Part shown: piece by piece, positions 1 through 11,030 of the stretch
How positions within the stretch are numbered: the stretch's first letter is position 1
Layout of the letters: each line of letters begins with the position of its first letter
Source of the DNA: Micrasema longulum
Taxonomy: Eukaryota; Arthropoda; Insecta; Trichoptera; Brachycentridae
NCBI GenBank assembly: GCA_022494885.1
Contig: JAGVSM010002988.1
Location: 1 to 64,000 of the forward strand
Length of the DNA stretch: 64,000 nt
Reading direction: 5' to 3'
Translations under genes and position numbers: made by a program
Notes under the pieces: generated by a model
What the model saw: only the letters and a program-made list of their open reading frames with translations
What the model was told of the DNA's origin: nothing
The model's database searches: none

Positions 1-534
1 ATATTTGTGTTCATTTTACGCCGGTCTCTCTTTTGGAACGGAACCCCAGCGTATAACGACGTTTACCTGCATTACTATTAGTTGCGGAATTTTCTTCCTG
101 TCTACCATATCGGTTAAGCAATTCAGAATATTTTTTGATCAATGAAAAAAGTTAATATTCGAAAGTTATTGCGGTGCAGATTCTGAAATAATTAGATAAA
201 AATATTGTTTCATCATTTGAGGCCTACTGAGACGTCAATTGCCAGCAAGTAATTGTGTAATCTGCGTTGTTCGGGGAAAGCAAGGTGAAGACCACGTCAG
301 AGTTTTTTGACGGTTTACACTTGACACCAAAATGTGAGCAATGTGTAACGAACTTTCATTCGTTTTCTCCAAACTTACGTGATCGAGTTTTTACTTCGTT
401 TTGTTTACTTTGTCGTCTGTCGGGCTGCCATTACACTCTTGCCCACTTATTGACTTATTAGACCGCAACTTTTTGCCACAAATTTGGAAATATTGAAAAA
501 AACATGCCAAATTTATAAACTCTCCAACTATATT
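1..534. other. No gene seen
   Basis: Moderately AT-rich sequence. The short plus frame at 267-461 has no recognisable motif or splice context. Nothing else supportable. Confidence 0.4.
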
Positions 535-831
535 ATTGCCAAATACAAAACAAGTAGTGTGAAGTAAATCATAAAAGTGGTCTTTGGCAGAGGCGTCTGC
601 ATCCTCTGTAGGAGCATAGCACTGAAAGACGGTGATGGAGCTATCGGGCGTCTTGAAAGTAGCGCATATCAGCCATTGCGAGATTGGTTCCTACTTCACA
701 AGGCAGCGAGATACCTTCTCCCACATTAATATAGCCACTCCTGGCAATAGTATTGTTCTTGACCAGAGTATAGCCACGTGCACCTGTCCAACAGCTTTTG
801 CCCGCCCGTTTCCAGCGCACTTCACTCAAAC
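535..831 (-). pseudogene. LINE endonuclease (APE-type) fragment
   Basis: Read on the minus strand, this matches the endonuclease domain of RTE-like non-LTR retrotransposons. The first frame, starting near 829, carries SEVRWKRAGK, the region just before the 'YSG' segment of these endonucleases. After a frameshift near 670 the reading continues with ATFKTPDSSITVFQCYAPTE, the conserved Q-x-YAPT strand, followed by a DADASAKDHFYDLL-like stretch. In a live element this domain nicks target DNA to prime reverse transcription. Here it is cut off at both ends and frameshifted, with no RT attached. The motif order is seen directly; the family name is from knowledge of this clade. Confidence 0.75.
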
Positions 832-864
832 CAAAAAAATAATTAAATTTGTAAAATCGTTAAT

Positions 865-1841
865 CTTATAATATTAGAAATCAAACATTGATTCGAGTCT
901 ACTGAACACTTTATTTTATTTTAACAAATATAAAAAATAAAAAACAAAAATTTTTTTTGCCTTGTTAGCGCATTTTCAAACGAATGTGAAGATTAGATGG
1001 ATTGAATGTCCTTATATGGTTATATAATTCAAGGTAATTAAGTAGAAAATAAAAATAATTTTTTGAACATTAATCACAATTGAGGGAAAAACCAATGGTT
1101 AAGGACGAGGCTAAGTGTTTAATAGGTAATGTGGAATTTATGTATTTATATTTGAATTTCGGGAAAAATATAACAAAGTAAGTATTTATTGACATACATG
1201 TATGTATTGTAAGATAATTAATGAAGCTTTATTGTTTTATAACTTTAGATAATTACTGTCGAAAAAATATCAATAATATTAAAATAGGTTGCTGTTCATT
1301 TTAATTTTTGAACATGATTGAAATATTAAGAAGAAATTTATATTAACATAAATGTATTATTATACAATATATCTATTGTTAAGAATTTCTTATCAAAATA
1401 TATAAATGCAATTGTAACATGATTCATCTATAAATTACGCGTCATATAAGCGTGTACAAAAAGGAACAAAGTAAAGAATAACAGTCTATTTAAATATGTT
1501 TGATAGAGGTAAAGATATTAGGTTGGTTTGTTCGTTCATTATTTTAAAATTAGGATTATTTAAATATTTTTTAATTTCCAATTGTTCGAGTAGGTATATT
1601 AAGTTTACGCCCTTTGCTTTCAACATGTTATGGAATTGGTTTATTTGAGATATGAATTTTATGATTATTTTCAAATAAGTGATTGGCAAATTGAGAATCT
1701 TGTTTTTTATTTTCAAAGGATCTTATGTGTTCTGAATATCTAGTTAAGAAAGAGCGCCCAGTTTTCCCACGTAAACTGCATTAAGTAAGTAAATAAGTGT
1801 TCAGTAGACTCGAATCAGTGTTTGATTTCTAATATTATAAG
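865..1841 (-). mobile_element. Penelope-like element remnant with 48-bp inverted termini
   Basis: The two ends are inverted copies: 865-912 and 1794-1841 match over 48 bases with about two differences, starting CTTATAATATTAG. Inside, on the minus strand (about 1775 down to 1486), is the C-terminal GIY-YIG endonuclease part of a PLE: VYVGK then, one base out of frame, TGRSFLTRYSEH, SQFANHLFENNHK, and after a second shift LLEQLEIKKY and IMNEQTNLISLPL before a stop. The reverse transcriptase domain is missing. PLEs are known for terminal repeats in direct or inverted order, so a 977-bp unit of GIY-YIG between inverted ends fits a severely 5'-truncated copy. Confidence 0.8.
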
Positions 1842-2013
1842 TTTAAGTATGGAGTTCTACAAAATAAACACCAAATCAATAAAAAAATCGTTGATATTTA
1901 GAATCGGTTCAAATACTTTCATAATCAACTATTATGATCGTCTAGAGTACTTTCATATCTTTAGTTTAGAATTAAGAAGGATTTCGGCTGGTTAGATATT
2001 CTTGCGCAAATGA

Positions 2014-2283
2014 GTATCTAACTGTATAGATGCCCATGATATCCTTGCTCAGATAAACCTTACTGTACCTCGCCGTAACTTGCGTACCAATCCTGTCTTT
2101 GCTGTGGGAAATTATAAAACTAACATCGGAGTTCTTTTCCCCTCTGCCAAGGATCTCAGAACAGTGAACGAAATCTCACTTAACGGTACTGTCGATGTGT
2201 TCCTACAGCAAGGGCAGGCATTTAAGAAGCGAGCGGTGTTGTCTCTCCTGACTCGCGATGTCACACTTGCCATTTCCGCCTAG
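2014..2283 (+). pseudogene. Probable LINE reverse transcriptase C-terminus
   Basis: Open frame from just after the stop at 2011 to the TAG at 2281. The residues DILAQINLTVPRRNLRTN followed later by VDVFLQQGQAFKKR resemble the extreme C-terminus of CR1/Jockey-type ORF2 proteins (a 'VPR..N' segment, then a hydrophobic patch ending in FK). No catalytic motif remains. An AT-rich untranslated-like stretch follows. This could be another degraded element; family placement is uncertain. Confidence 0.45.
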
Positions 2284-2931
2284 ATTATGCCACCTTTTGT
2301 TAATTACCCATTTTGTCAATTTAAGTACATTTTAAGACTGTTAAGATTAAGTATTACTCATTAATGCCAATCTATTAGGGCTTACTTAAGCCTGTTGATT
2401 GGCTTTAAAAAAATTAATAAATTGTCCAAATTGTAATATTTTAGGACACGCATGGCGTGTAGGTCTTTACTAGGGGTTCCGCAAGGTGCGTATATTGTAG
2501 ATTCCAATGCGGAGGGTAGATTTGTTGAAGAGGATTTGTCTATATATTTCCAGCGGGGATGTCCTAGGTCGGTTACCGTAGCCATTTTGTGTCCGAGGCT
2601 GAGGGGCTGATGTTTTCGTAATCGAGGTGATTTTAAAGGCCCTTAGGGTCGGCTTGTCCCGGTTTTTGTGTCAAGGTTTTTCCTTCCCTTAGCCAAGTGG
2701 AGATCGGTTTTGAGGCGCCGAAGACTCGCCTCCACCCCCTGCGTGTAGCAAACGGCAGACAAACTAAACTAAAGACTCGGACAACCTTTACAAAAGATGT
2801 TAAAAAATAATTATTAACAGTAGAATGTGAATTTTAAAAGTAAAAATATTTTGTTAAATGTATGTAACCCATAAGGGTTTATCAATGAAAAATTTAAACA
2901 AAAAAACAAATAATTTTAAAAAAATGTGAAA
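2284..2931. other. GC-richer island, unrecognised
   Basis: Between about 2440 and 2770 the base composition is clearly richer in G+C than the flanks. It holds a 52-codon plus-strand frame (ATG at 2452, stop at 2608) containing SLLGVPQGAYIVDSNAEG, preceded by a pyrimidine-poor TTTTAG. It lacks the ILGP that follows 'GVPQG' in reverse transcriptases. No family could be assigned. Confidence 0.3.
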
Positions 2932-3205
2932 TCATCATCATTGCCTTTCCGGTACATAGAGCACTGCATTACACCAACTACAGAATATGGTGATAACATG
3001 AACAAAACAAAAATGTATTGCATGAAGTTTAGATGATCCCCTTACGTTTCGGGTGGCAATGGTGGCTTGGGGTTATGAAATTTTTTAGCGTAAAAACACT
3101 CTTTTAAATAAATATTTAATATCTGCTAAGTTGGGAAGCGAACCCATGAACTCTAACGTGGTAGGAAATGAGCTTTCCATTTGACCTCTAAGCGAACAAA
3201 TATTT
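2932..3205 (-). repeat. SINE3 copy (tRNA-derived, GATGAT tail)
   Basis: Minus-strand copy. The tRNA-like head is at about 3120-3200 (B box GGGTTCGCTTCC on the minus strand) and the 3' part at 2932-2995 (GCAGTGCTCTATG...GGAAAGGCAATGATGATGAT). The middle has diverged. Same family as 32391-32660. Confidence 0.7.
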
Positions 3206-3324
3206 GTGATAGTGTGAAAATACGAGCTATTTATTATTATATACTCGTAAAAATTGTTATTTGTAATTCACTGAACCTAACCATAACTATTTTTTAACAT
3301 ATATTCAGAGAAAATATTTTGAGT

Positions 3325-3560
3325 TTGTACAAATTTTTGTAGACAAGGACTGGATTTAATTCCCCGGGGAGCTGTTAATATTAACATATTACAACAAAAA
3401 TGAAGAACAAGGAATATAGATATTCAAATATGGGCAGAATTGTGAATGTTACAGTGTGTAAAGTGGCCACTTAAACCAGCCAATGACAGATCATAAACCC
3501 TGTAGATGCCTAGACTTCTATATAACCTCCTCTCAATTTTTCTTAATCTCTGTTGTAATA
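3325..3560. repeat. M1 foldback MITE, short derivative
   Basis: Begins with the M1 left terminus (GACAAGGACTGGATT, CCCGGGGAGC, TTAATATTAACATATTACAAC) and jumps directly into the opposite inner arm (GTGGCCACTTAAACCAGCC). The central part and the second terminus are absent, so this is an internally rearranged copy of the family best seen at 14335-15065. Confidence 0.75.
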
Positions 3561-4469
3561 CATTTATATTTATAGATTTGATAAAAATTGTGTAAAAAAA
3601 CACGTGAAAAAAGATCCTATTTACCTGATAAAAACTACTAAAATTTTATGGATATACAGTTAATTTAGATTAAAATTGATTTAATCGTCAAATATCCGTT
3701 AATTTCTTACAATTGTTTTTTTAATCGAAGGCCAGAGCCTTGATAACAATGGGAAATTAAGAAAGATCTTGAATTATCTATAAAGTAAAGTAGATGTTTT
3801 TAATGGAAAATACGAACATTTGTATATTTTTTTTTAATTATTGTTTTTATTAAATTTGTTCTGAACAAATTGAAAATAAAATCAATCATTGAAACATGTA
3901 CATTTTTGTGTATAAAAGTACATTTTCCTTCATAGACAATTGAATCTTGACTATGCTAACTTTTGATTGTAATACAGACCCTAATCAAAGAATTATCTTC
4001 AATTGTTCGTAAAATAAAATCCAATTTTCCGTAAGAAAATGTGTGTATTAGTCACTGAGATATAATTAAATAAAGATGATGCTTTATGGAACGGTAGGTT
4101 CAAATTATGTTCTAAAAATGAGCGTGGTTATTATTTTCGTTTCGACAACTTCGTGTAAACCATTATTTCCACCAAATACGAGATAAGTTCCGGATTCTCA
4201 GTTGAATGGAACACAAAACGTACTTAGTGCCATATTTAGTGTATACGTATATTAATGGAAATTGTATTAAAAAATTTAGTATCTTCGTCGATGACTTAAA
4301 CGAGAATTGATTTTATCGTCTAATATCCGTTAATTTCTTGACGTTGTTTTGTAATCGAGGGCCAGAGCAATGATCACAATGGAAGGTTAACAGAGATATT
4401 GAATTATCTAAAACGGAAAATCGATTTTTTAATCGAATGTGTGAATATTTGCGTAATTGAAAGAGATAT
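3561..4469. repeat. AT-rich spacer with a diverged direct repeat pair
   Basis: Two related ~150-base segments in the same orientation, 3650-3830 and 4300-4450, share AATATCCGTTAATTTCTT, CGA(A/G)GGCCAGAGC and TTGAATTATCTA. No coding content recognised. The rest is AT-rich and featureless. Confidence 0.6.
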
Positions 4470-5040
4470 TCTGAATTAGGTAGAAGAATCTGTGTATCTA
4501 GGATGTATGATTACTAGGGATGGAAAGACTGAGAAAGATATTGAAAGTAGGGTGAGTGCCGGGAACAGGGTAAACGGTGCACTGAAATCTACTTTGGCAA
4601 ACAAATATTTATCGCAGGAGGAAAAACTAGTTGTTCAAAATGAAGTTCTAGCGCCAACCTAATGTATAGGAGCAAAGTCTTTAATTAAAAAAATGATGAT
4701 GGAAGTAAGTTAAATGCTGTCGAAATACAATCCTTCAGGCGAATGTGTGGTAAAACGATGAATGATGTCGAGATCCGTGAACTGTGTAAGATTAGACCGA
4801 ATTGACAGCAAAAAAACGCCTAAAAGGATCTACGATGCAAATTTTAATGGATGCAGAAAATGAGGAAGACCGAGAAAGACATGGGGCGATCTAATTCATA
4901 AAATACTTGAAATGGACATATCAAGAGTAGGAACAATCGGCGTGCGTGCATGAGAGTATATATGAATGTAGAGGAAGCGAGGTCAGTATGGTAAGACAGA
5001 GTGATATGCCGTTCTATCCTTTCTGCCTACGGCGTGATGG
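4470..5040 (+). pseudogene. RTE-like LINE reverse transcriptase C-terminal half
   Basis: Plus-strand translation across several frames follows the C-terminal part of RTE-type ORF2: ESVYLGCMITRDGKTEKDI, SRVSAGNRVNGALKS, LSQEEKLVVQNEVL, then after breaks SKLNAVEIQSFRRMCGKT, LCKIRPN, KRIYDANFNGCRK and the thumb/C-terminal GRPRKTWGDLIHK followed by ISRVG. At least three frameshifts or stops are needed, and the catalytic FADD region is upstream and absent. It is a dead fragment. Related pieces lie at 14066-14116 and 30205-30335. Confidence 0.85.
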
Positions 5041-5149
5041 TTTGTTTGTTTGTATTTAAAGCGACTTCGTCGGTAACATATAATTGAAAGTAATATAAAT
5101 AATAAAAAACATTAAAATATACACATTTCATATTATTAATATTTAAAGC

Positions 5150-5510
5150 ATTAACTTTGTGGTCATACATTTTACTAAATGTCATTGAATATTTGTAAAT
5201 AACCACTTACCGACTTTTTTATGTCTATCGGTTTCGAGATGTACCCGTCTCTTCGTCAGGACACCAATTAAACCAACATGCAAAATCCACCATACACCTT
5301 CACCAGAAGTGCATGTGTGTCCCAATCAGTGCATGTTTGTCCTAATTAGTGCATGTGCTTATTAAAATGCATGTCATGTTGGTTTTATATTTTTGTGCAA
5401 CAACTATGGTGAAGGTTTATAGTGGGTATTGCATGTTGGTTGGCATGTTGGTTTGAGACGGGTACGCCTCGAAACCGGAAGACATAGAAAAGTCGGTAGG
5501 TGGATGTATC
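5150..5510. repeat. M2 foldback MITE, palindromic copy
   Basis: Arms 5201-5304 and 5406-5508 are inverted copies: ACCACTTACCGACTTTT...TCGGTTTCGAGA...GTACCCGTCTC on the left and GAGACGGGTAC...CTCGAAACCGG...AAAAGTCGG on the right. The loop has three degenerate GTGCATGT repeats (5307-5375). No ORF. Other copies: 8188-8365, 21575-21800, 40530-40580, 47340-47515. Confidence 0.8.
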
Positions 5511-5699
5511 CACATTTTAGTTTAAGAAATTCGATTTTACTTTATATGCAATTGAAGAATACGTAACCCGAATATACAATACAAAACTTATGCAATTCTA
5601 TAAGCTAAATTTGTTCTTACTGTATAACCGTATTTGCATCAAGGAACCTCTAATATGGCATCCACCCACAAGGTTTGCTTTCACGTAACATTGAATAAC

Positions 5700-6460
5700 T
5701 TCACTTCATTTCTTTTTATTATTTTATTAAAATTCATTTTATTTTATTCACACTCTTTATCAAAATACAATTCCATGTTCACTTTGCCCAGCTAACAAGG
5801 GTACAAACCCCGTTCGAAGCCAGGCAATTACATTTTAATATATTATAATAGTTAACAAATTTATATAGAGCACAGACAAACAAAATATAAACTCATTCGA
5901 ATACACATTTTGATTCATATACATACAGACATACACATATACACATATATACACATGTACACACACACACACGTACCCATGCGCATACACATACATACAT
6001 TCATAAAAACATAGACAATTTATTTATGCGAAACTTCATGGTTGTCATCTATAAATATGTTTTTTTTTTATTATTCCTTATTTTTTATATTTTATTTTTG
6101 ACATACAGTAATATTCTCTAATCCGTGGCATGCATCAACTTTTCTGACTCCTTACGTCCAATGTCATGAAAGAGCGAGGTCAACACCTTCCGTAACTTGA
6201 CAACACTCTCGTCTTTCCACGATTCTGGCAAAAGGTTATGGACCTTTTTGCCTACGTAATTGTGTTGTCTCGATGCCAGAACAGTGTTGACCCCTTCACT
6301 TAGTATCAGATCCCTATTAGAGTATCTTGTATTATGGTTGTGGTTGACGCTTGGGTAAATGTCTTTATTTATGTGTGTAACCACTACCGTTCTCAATATA
6401 TAATGTTGAATAATATTCAGTACTCTGAATTCTTTGAAGAGCAAGTCACTTGGATAACGA
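5700..6460 (-). pseudogene. LINE 3' end with ORF2 C-terminus (L1 family)
   Basis: Minus-strand frame 6444-6118 (108 codons) reads as the C-terminus of a CR1/Jockey-like ORF2: LFKEFRVLNIIQHYILRTV, then HNHNTRYSNRDL (the conserved H-x-NTR), NYVGKKVHNLLPESWK (the 'YxGxKxxNxLP' block) and FHDIGRKESEKLM before the stop. The 3' untranslated region runs to about 5700 and includes CCCGTTCGAAGCCAGGCAATTAC on the plus strand; an AC-rich microsatellite lies at 5940-5990. It is intact over this frame but 5'-truncated. A second copy, in the same orientation, ends the window at 63340-64000. Confidence 0.85.
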
Positions 6461-8187
6461 AATGTTTTTTTTTTAAATAACTCGGATTAAAGATTTCTGT
6501 GCATTTGCCACAGGTTCATTATATGTTGCATTCGTCATTTATAAATAATATGTACATTTTACATTCAGCAAAAGCCATGTGTATTATTTTTGCTGTTTGG
6601 GTGCAAAAGCAAATGATTTGAGGCCATTTTATTGATCGCGTATTGTCAAATAATAATTCACGGTGAAAGTTTTTTTACTGTAGTTATTTGGCATTGAAAT
6701 CTGAAGTCAAGTTCAATTAAGTAGAACTTAAATAAAATATAACCAACATTATTATGCATTAGTTCTCTCTATATACATTTATTATTGTATCAACAACATT
6801 TCTGTAGACGAGAATCCAGGTCATAAGCTCTGTAGATACCTAGACTTCTATATTACCTTATCTTAAATGTTCTTCATCTCTGTTGTAATATGTTAATATA
6901 AACAGCTCCCCGGGGATTTGAATCCAGTCCTTGTATACAAAATATTGTTTTCATAACTTTTCATTTTATTTTTTATAAAGTTTAAACCGACGCTACATTT
7001 ATTACAGTTAAATCAATATATTGCTGCTCTTACTATAATGTGTCATTAATTTTGAAGATGTTTTTTAAATTATCTTATATTTCACTTAAAGATTCTTCTC
7101 ATCGTTTCTTTGAATCCCTTAAAATAAATATGTGTATATTTATGTTTTCCTTTTTTTAAAAAAAGTTATTACTATTTTATTTTATTTTTACATCTGAGCA
7201 TGTTTTTCATTCTTTATTTCAATTCTTAATTTTTAATTACTCTTACAAATTTTCTTCATCTTTAATATTATTTCCATTTGTAAATACTCACTACAAACTA
7301 CAAACTTAAAATATCTTTTTTTCACTTAAATTTTAATTTTTAAACAACTTTCATTTATGTTTTTCTTTTTCCTTCTCTTTTTTATACTTTCATAATTAAC
7401 CTTACATATAATTGCTTCATAATATGGAAACTTCACTGGTCCATTAGAATTAAGTCTAATTGTGTTAAGTATTAAACTTTGTAACTGTACTGTATGTTTC
7501 CTGAATAAAAGAAAATAAAAAAAAAGAAAATAAAAGAAATAACTAAATACATATTATTGGATGGCAGGCCCTACTAATTAAATATATTTATATATAATTT
7601 ACGGTTATATTTTTTTATATTCCCTGTGTATAAACATTTAACCCGTACATTTGTTTGTATTCCATAAAAAATAAAAAATAAATTCTTCGTCTTTGGCGTA
7701 TCACATAAATATATTATTGTACATTTTTGAATGTAAATAAGATAATGAGTGGATCGTTAATGTTTTTTTTTCATTAAAAGAACTGAGAGATAACGTTGAT
7801 TTTAAATTATTTAATGGATTTAAGGCCATTAAGCAGTTCTTTATTGATTTAACTTTGAGTAAAGAAATAATGAGATCTAGCTAACTTGTACACTTGTGGA
7901 TAATATGTGAATTAACCTAAATGTGCACGAACTATGAAGAAAAAGCATTAGGAGCAGAAATTCAAAGATACGTTTTTAATGAAATTTTCTGATATTGAAA
8001 TCGGTAGGTACGTACTGTATTTTTATTTGTACAGCAAACGTTTTTCTTCTATGAAATTCTCAGAACTAATTTTGGAAATAATCACAATACTAAAAACATG
8101 TTAAATGCAACATGTAACGTTGTATAAAAACTCAGAAAAAATAAATAAAAGACACTCTATTTATAATGTAATACTTACTAAAGTTAT
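6461..8187. other. AT-rich spacer, with M1 half-copy at 6800-6960
   Basis: Apart from a right-hand half of an M1 MITE at about 6800-6960 (CTTCATCTCTGTTGTAATATG, CAGCTCCCCGGGGA, CCAGTCCTTG), the stretch is strongly AT-rich with no coding or repeat signature I can name. Confidence 0.55.
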
Positions 8188-8365
8188 ATCAGATATACGT
8201 TGGCGTTAACTCCTAATAGCACGTGTCCTATCAGCACGTTAGTATTATATTTTTGTGCAACTACTATGGTAAAGGTTTATAATGGGGTGTGCATTTTAGT
8301 ATAGTAAGTGTCCTGATGAAGAGATGGATAAGTTTCGAAACCGGTAGAAATTGAAATGTCCGTAA
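8188..8365. repeat. M2 MITE partial copy
   Basis: Contains the M2 right-half order: TATATTTTTGTGCAAC, ACTATGGTAAAGG, then GTGTCCTGATGAAGAGA and TTTCGAAACCGGTAG. Only one arm is present. A short SINE3 tail-like piece follows at about 8425-8475 (ACCAAAGCGGTGTCTTATGC). Confidence 0.6.
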
Positions 8366-8517
8366 TTAGTTGTTGTACACAATTATGTATCTTAGAAGAT
8401 AAAACACAGACACTTTTTGCTTTTTTCCGCATACCAAAGCGGTGTCTTATGCACCGCTTGGTGCTTATAGGGCAAATTGTTATTATGAATATGTAAAATT
8501 TACAATGTTTTTTTTTA

Positions 8518-8835
8518 AGAGAAGGTAATATAGAAGTCAAGGCTTATGATCTGTCATTGGCTGGTTTAAATGGCCACTTTACACACTGTGTAACCACTAT
8601 TCTGCCCATATTTAAACATTTTTATTTCTTCAATTTTTTCATCTGATGATGTTTGTGAAGCTAAAGAGCTGAAACCTTTCTTTTCTCTGAGACCTTCTAT
8701 ATTACCTTATCTCAAATGTTGTTCATCTCTTTTGTAATATGTTAATATTAACATCTCCCCAGGGAGTTGAATCCAGTCCTTGTCTACGAAAATTTGGACA
8801 AACTTAAAATATTGTTAATATCATTATTATTATTT
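8518..8835. repeat. M1 foldback MITE copy
   Basis: Left inner arm at 8518-8600 (GAGAAGGTAATATAGAAG, TCATTGGCTGGTTTAA, GTGGCCAC-like block, CACACTGTGTAAC), the GTGAAGCTAAAGAGCTGAAAC segment, then the right arm and terminus (TTCATCTCTTTTGTAATATG, CTCCCCAGGGAG, ATCCAGTCCTTG). The palindromic centre is shortened relative to 14335-15065. Confidence 0.8.
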
Positions 8836-8869
8836 AAATATCCATCGTATTCTTCCAAAAGCCTTTAGT

Positions 8870-8992
8870 GAAATTTTACTCACAAGAACACTCACACAGG
8901 CCATGCCTTTTGTAGTAAAGCTGGGTTCAAAACTAGGACTTCTGATCCGTTATTCAGCTGCATTAGCCACGGGACCACAGCCCGATCCATTT
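8870..8992 (-). repeat. SINE2 fragment (tRNA-derived head)
   Basis: On the minus strand: GGGCTGTGGTCCCGTGGCTA (A-box region) then GTCCTAGTTTTGAACCCAG (B-box-like). Same head as the SINE2 copies at 57499 and 60157 but more diverged. Confidence 0.6.
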
Positions 8993-10027
8993 TTTTTGTT
9001 TTAAAGTATTTAAGGAATACTTATTTAAAGAGATGAATTGAAAAAAATAAGATTACGAGCAAAATAAGATTTTCATAAGCTTATTAATTTGTTGAAAGTA
9101 AATACCCATATATTTAATATAAACTAGCAACCAACGCCTTTTAACGTAGAAATCTTATATGAAAGTAAAATTAAACAAAGTGTCACGTCAGTGCGCCTAA
9201 CCTCGATTCTTCGTTTTTCATATTTTTCTGGTATATAATAATACGAATCTACAAACCACGAAAAAAAGGGGCTTCTGCATTAACTTTTAGACGAAGTTAA
9301 TTTAATGGTTCTTTACTGTGTTTAATTAGATTTAATCCAGCAATATAAAACATTTTCAAGAGATCATTTTTTTATTAAGAAATATAAATAAACAAACTAC
9401 TGAAATGTAAAGAGGATTTCATCGGTGATAGAGCATCCTTTTTTCGATTTTTATGTTCCTTCTCAAAAAAGTTCTTCCTTTTCGTTGAAACATCAATCGG
9501 AATAATTCACTAATGATTTGTTTGCCTTATATACAATATCAAACAATATTGCGTACTCACTTGCCCTAGTCCATGTCCATGGCAAGAACAACTAACAATA
9601 TCTTTTTTTTACACGTGAGAATGCACATAGAAAAAAAAATATCGACGCTTGAAAGGAAAAAGTTACCAAGTGGTAATTTTAAGAGTTTTTTATTGTTAAT
9701 TAATAAGCAATTTTGTATTTTTACTTTTAATTTGAATTCTGTAGGAATCGCGCCAAAATAATACGTACTTACTAAAAAATCTAATTTAGGACGGTACATA
9801 AAAAAAAACATTTTTATGACAATACATAATATCAGTCAATACAGCTTGCCCACCGCATACCGCACACTGCATCTGAGAACATAAGTCTCCTTGGCGGTGC
9901 CCACATACACGGAAAAGTTGATCGAGTCGAAAACGCTCGTCTAGAATTCTGGTTCTATTTCACTCACATCGCCATCATCATCATTCCCAAATAGTTGCGA
10001 AGGTTTTCACGGTCACTGTTATCAATA
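8993..10027. other. Spacer with a small dispersed repeat
   Basis: No gene. The segment at about 9838-9935 shares ACCGCACACTGCATCTGA and a CTTGG(C/A)GGTGC block with 43490-43580, marking an unnamed low-copy repeat. The opposed frames around 9566-9811 are AT-rich and unsupported. Confidence 0.4.
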
Positions 10028-10795
10028 TTATGTATCTTTTTTAGGTGATACCTTGTATGTTGGATTTGATCCGACGTTTCGGCTACCATTGCAGGAGCCA
10101 TCTTCAGGGAAAACTGTGTGTTTTATAGAGAAATGTATGTGTTTATGTACTAGTAATTTGTACCGTGTCACAGTCAGCAGTAGGCACATTTCTAGTTTTG
10201 TAGGAAAGAATAATTATGTTTATGTACTAGTAATTTGTACTGTGTCGCAGCCGGCAGTAGGCACATTTCTATTCGTTTTTGTCATATGTAGTGCTGGGAA
10301 CCATGTTGAATTTAATTTAAGCCCGTCGTCTTTGTTTATATTATTTGGATGTCTGTGTATTTCAATTGCCTCTTTTATTATTCGTGCACTATAATTACTA
10401 GGTTTATGTAGAATTTTTGGTTCAAAGGAGAAAAAATGTTCTGTGTCTATAAAGTGTTCCGCTATTGCGGATTTGTTTGGATGCCCAAGTTTACACGCTC
10501 TTTTGTGTTCGTCAACTCTCTTCTTTGCTGTGCGCCCTGTTTGTCCAATATACACTTTATCACATCCTTGGCAACTTAGTTTGTACACGGCTTCAGTTTC
10601 CAGAGGATTTTTATCTTTTGGGTTTACTAAATGGTCTTTTATTTTTCCCACAGTCCCAAACGTTGTTGCAATATACACATACATTTATCTATAAAACACA
10701 CAATTTTCCCTGAAGATGGCTCCTGCAATGGTAGCCGAAACGTCGGATCAAATCCAACATACACGGTATCACCCAAAAGAGATACATAATATCAT
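10028..10795 (-). mobile_element. Penelope-like element (family A) with inverted termini
   Basis: Inverted terminal repeats of about 105 bases: 10028-10135 and 10680-10795 share GGTGATACC, GTATGTTGGATTTGATCCGA, CGTTTCGGCTACCATTGCAG and GAGCCATCTTCAGGGAAAA. The minus-strand frame 10684-10220 is a GIY-YIG endonuclease: EAVYKLSCQGCDKVYIGQTG (GIY-YIG strand pair), RTAKKRVDEHKRAC (conserved R and H), SAIAEHFIDTEH, and a C-terminal RIIKEAIEIHRHP with the conserved E. All expected catalytic positions appear present and the frame is unbroken, but the RT domain is gone. Near the 3' end a ~55-base piece containing TATGTACTAGTAATTTGTAC is duplicated (10137-10192 and 10215-10270). Confidence 0.88.
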
Positions 10796-11030
10796 CATTC
10801 CTGTTTCCGCACTTGATGGTGCATATGGCACTGCATGGATACACCATTCGCAGTGAATCTTGATACATTTCGGTTAAATGAAGGAAAGATAATTAGTCTT
10901 AGGCTTCAGGTGCTAAATACATGTTAGTATAAAGACACTTTAAAAAAAAAAATTTTTTTGTCAAACATGCCGAGAATCGAGCCCAAAACCTTGCTCAATA
11001 TTTGTATCTATCGCATTATCACAATATTTA
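10796..11030 (-). repeat. SINE3 copy
   Basis: Minus-strand SINE3 abutting the PLE. Tail side at low coordinates (GGTGCATATGGCACTGCATGG on the plus strand), middle GAAAGATAATTAGTCTTAGG, and tRNA-like head around 10965-11010 (GCCGAGAATCGAGCCCAAAA = inverted B box). Confidence 0.7.

Noticed and set aside
10053..10713. Plus-strand frames at 10053-10394 and 10443-10713
   Set aside because: Antisense to the GIY-YIG frame of the Penelope-like element.
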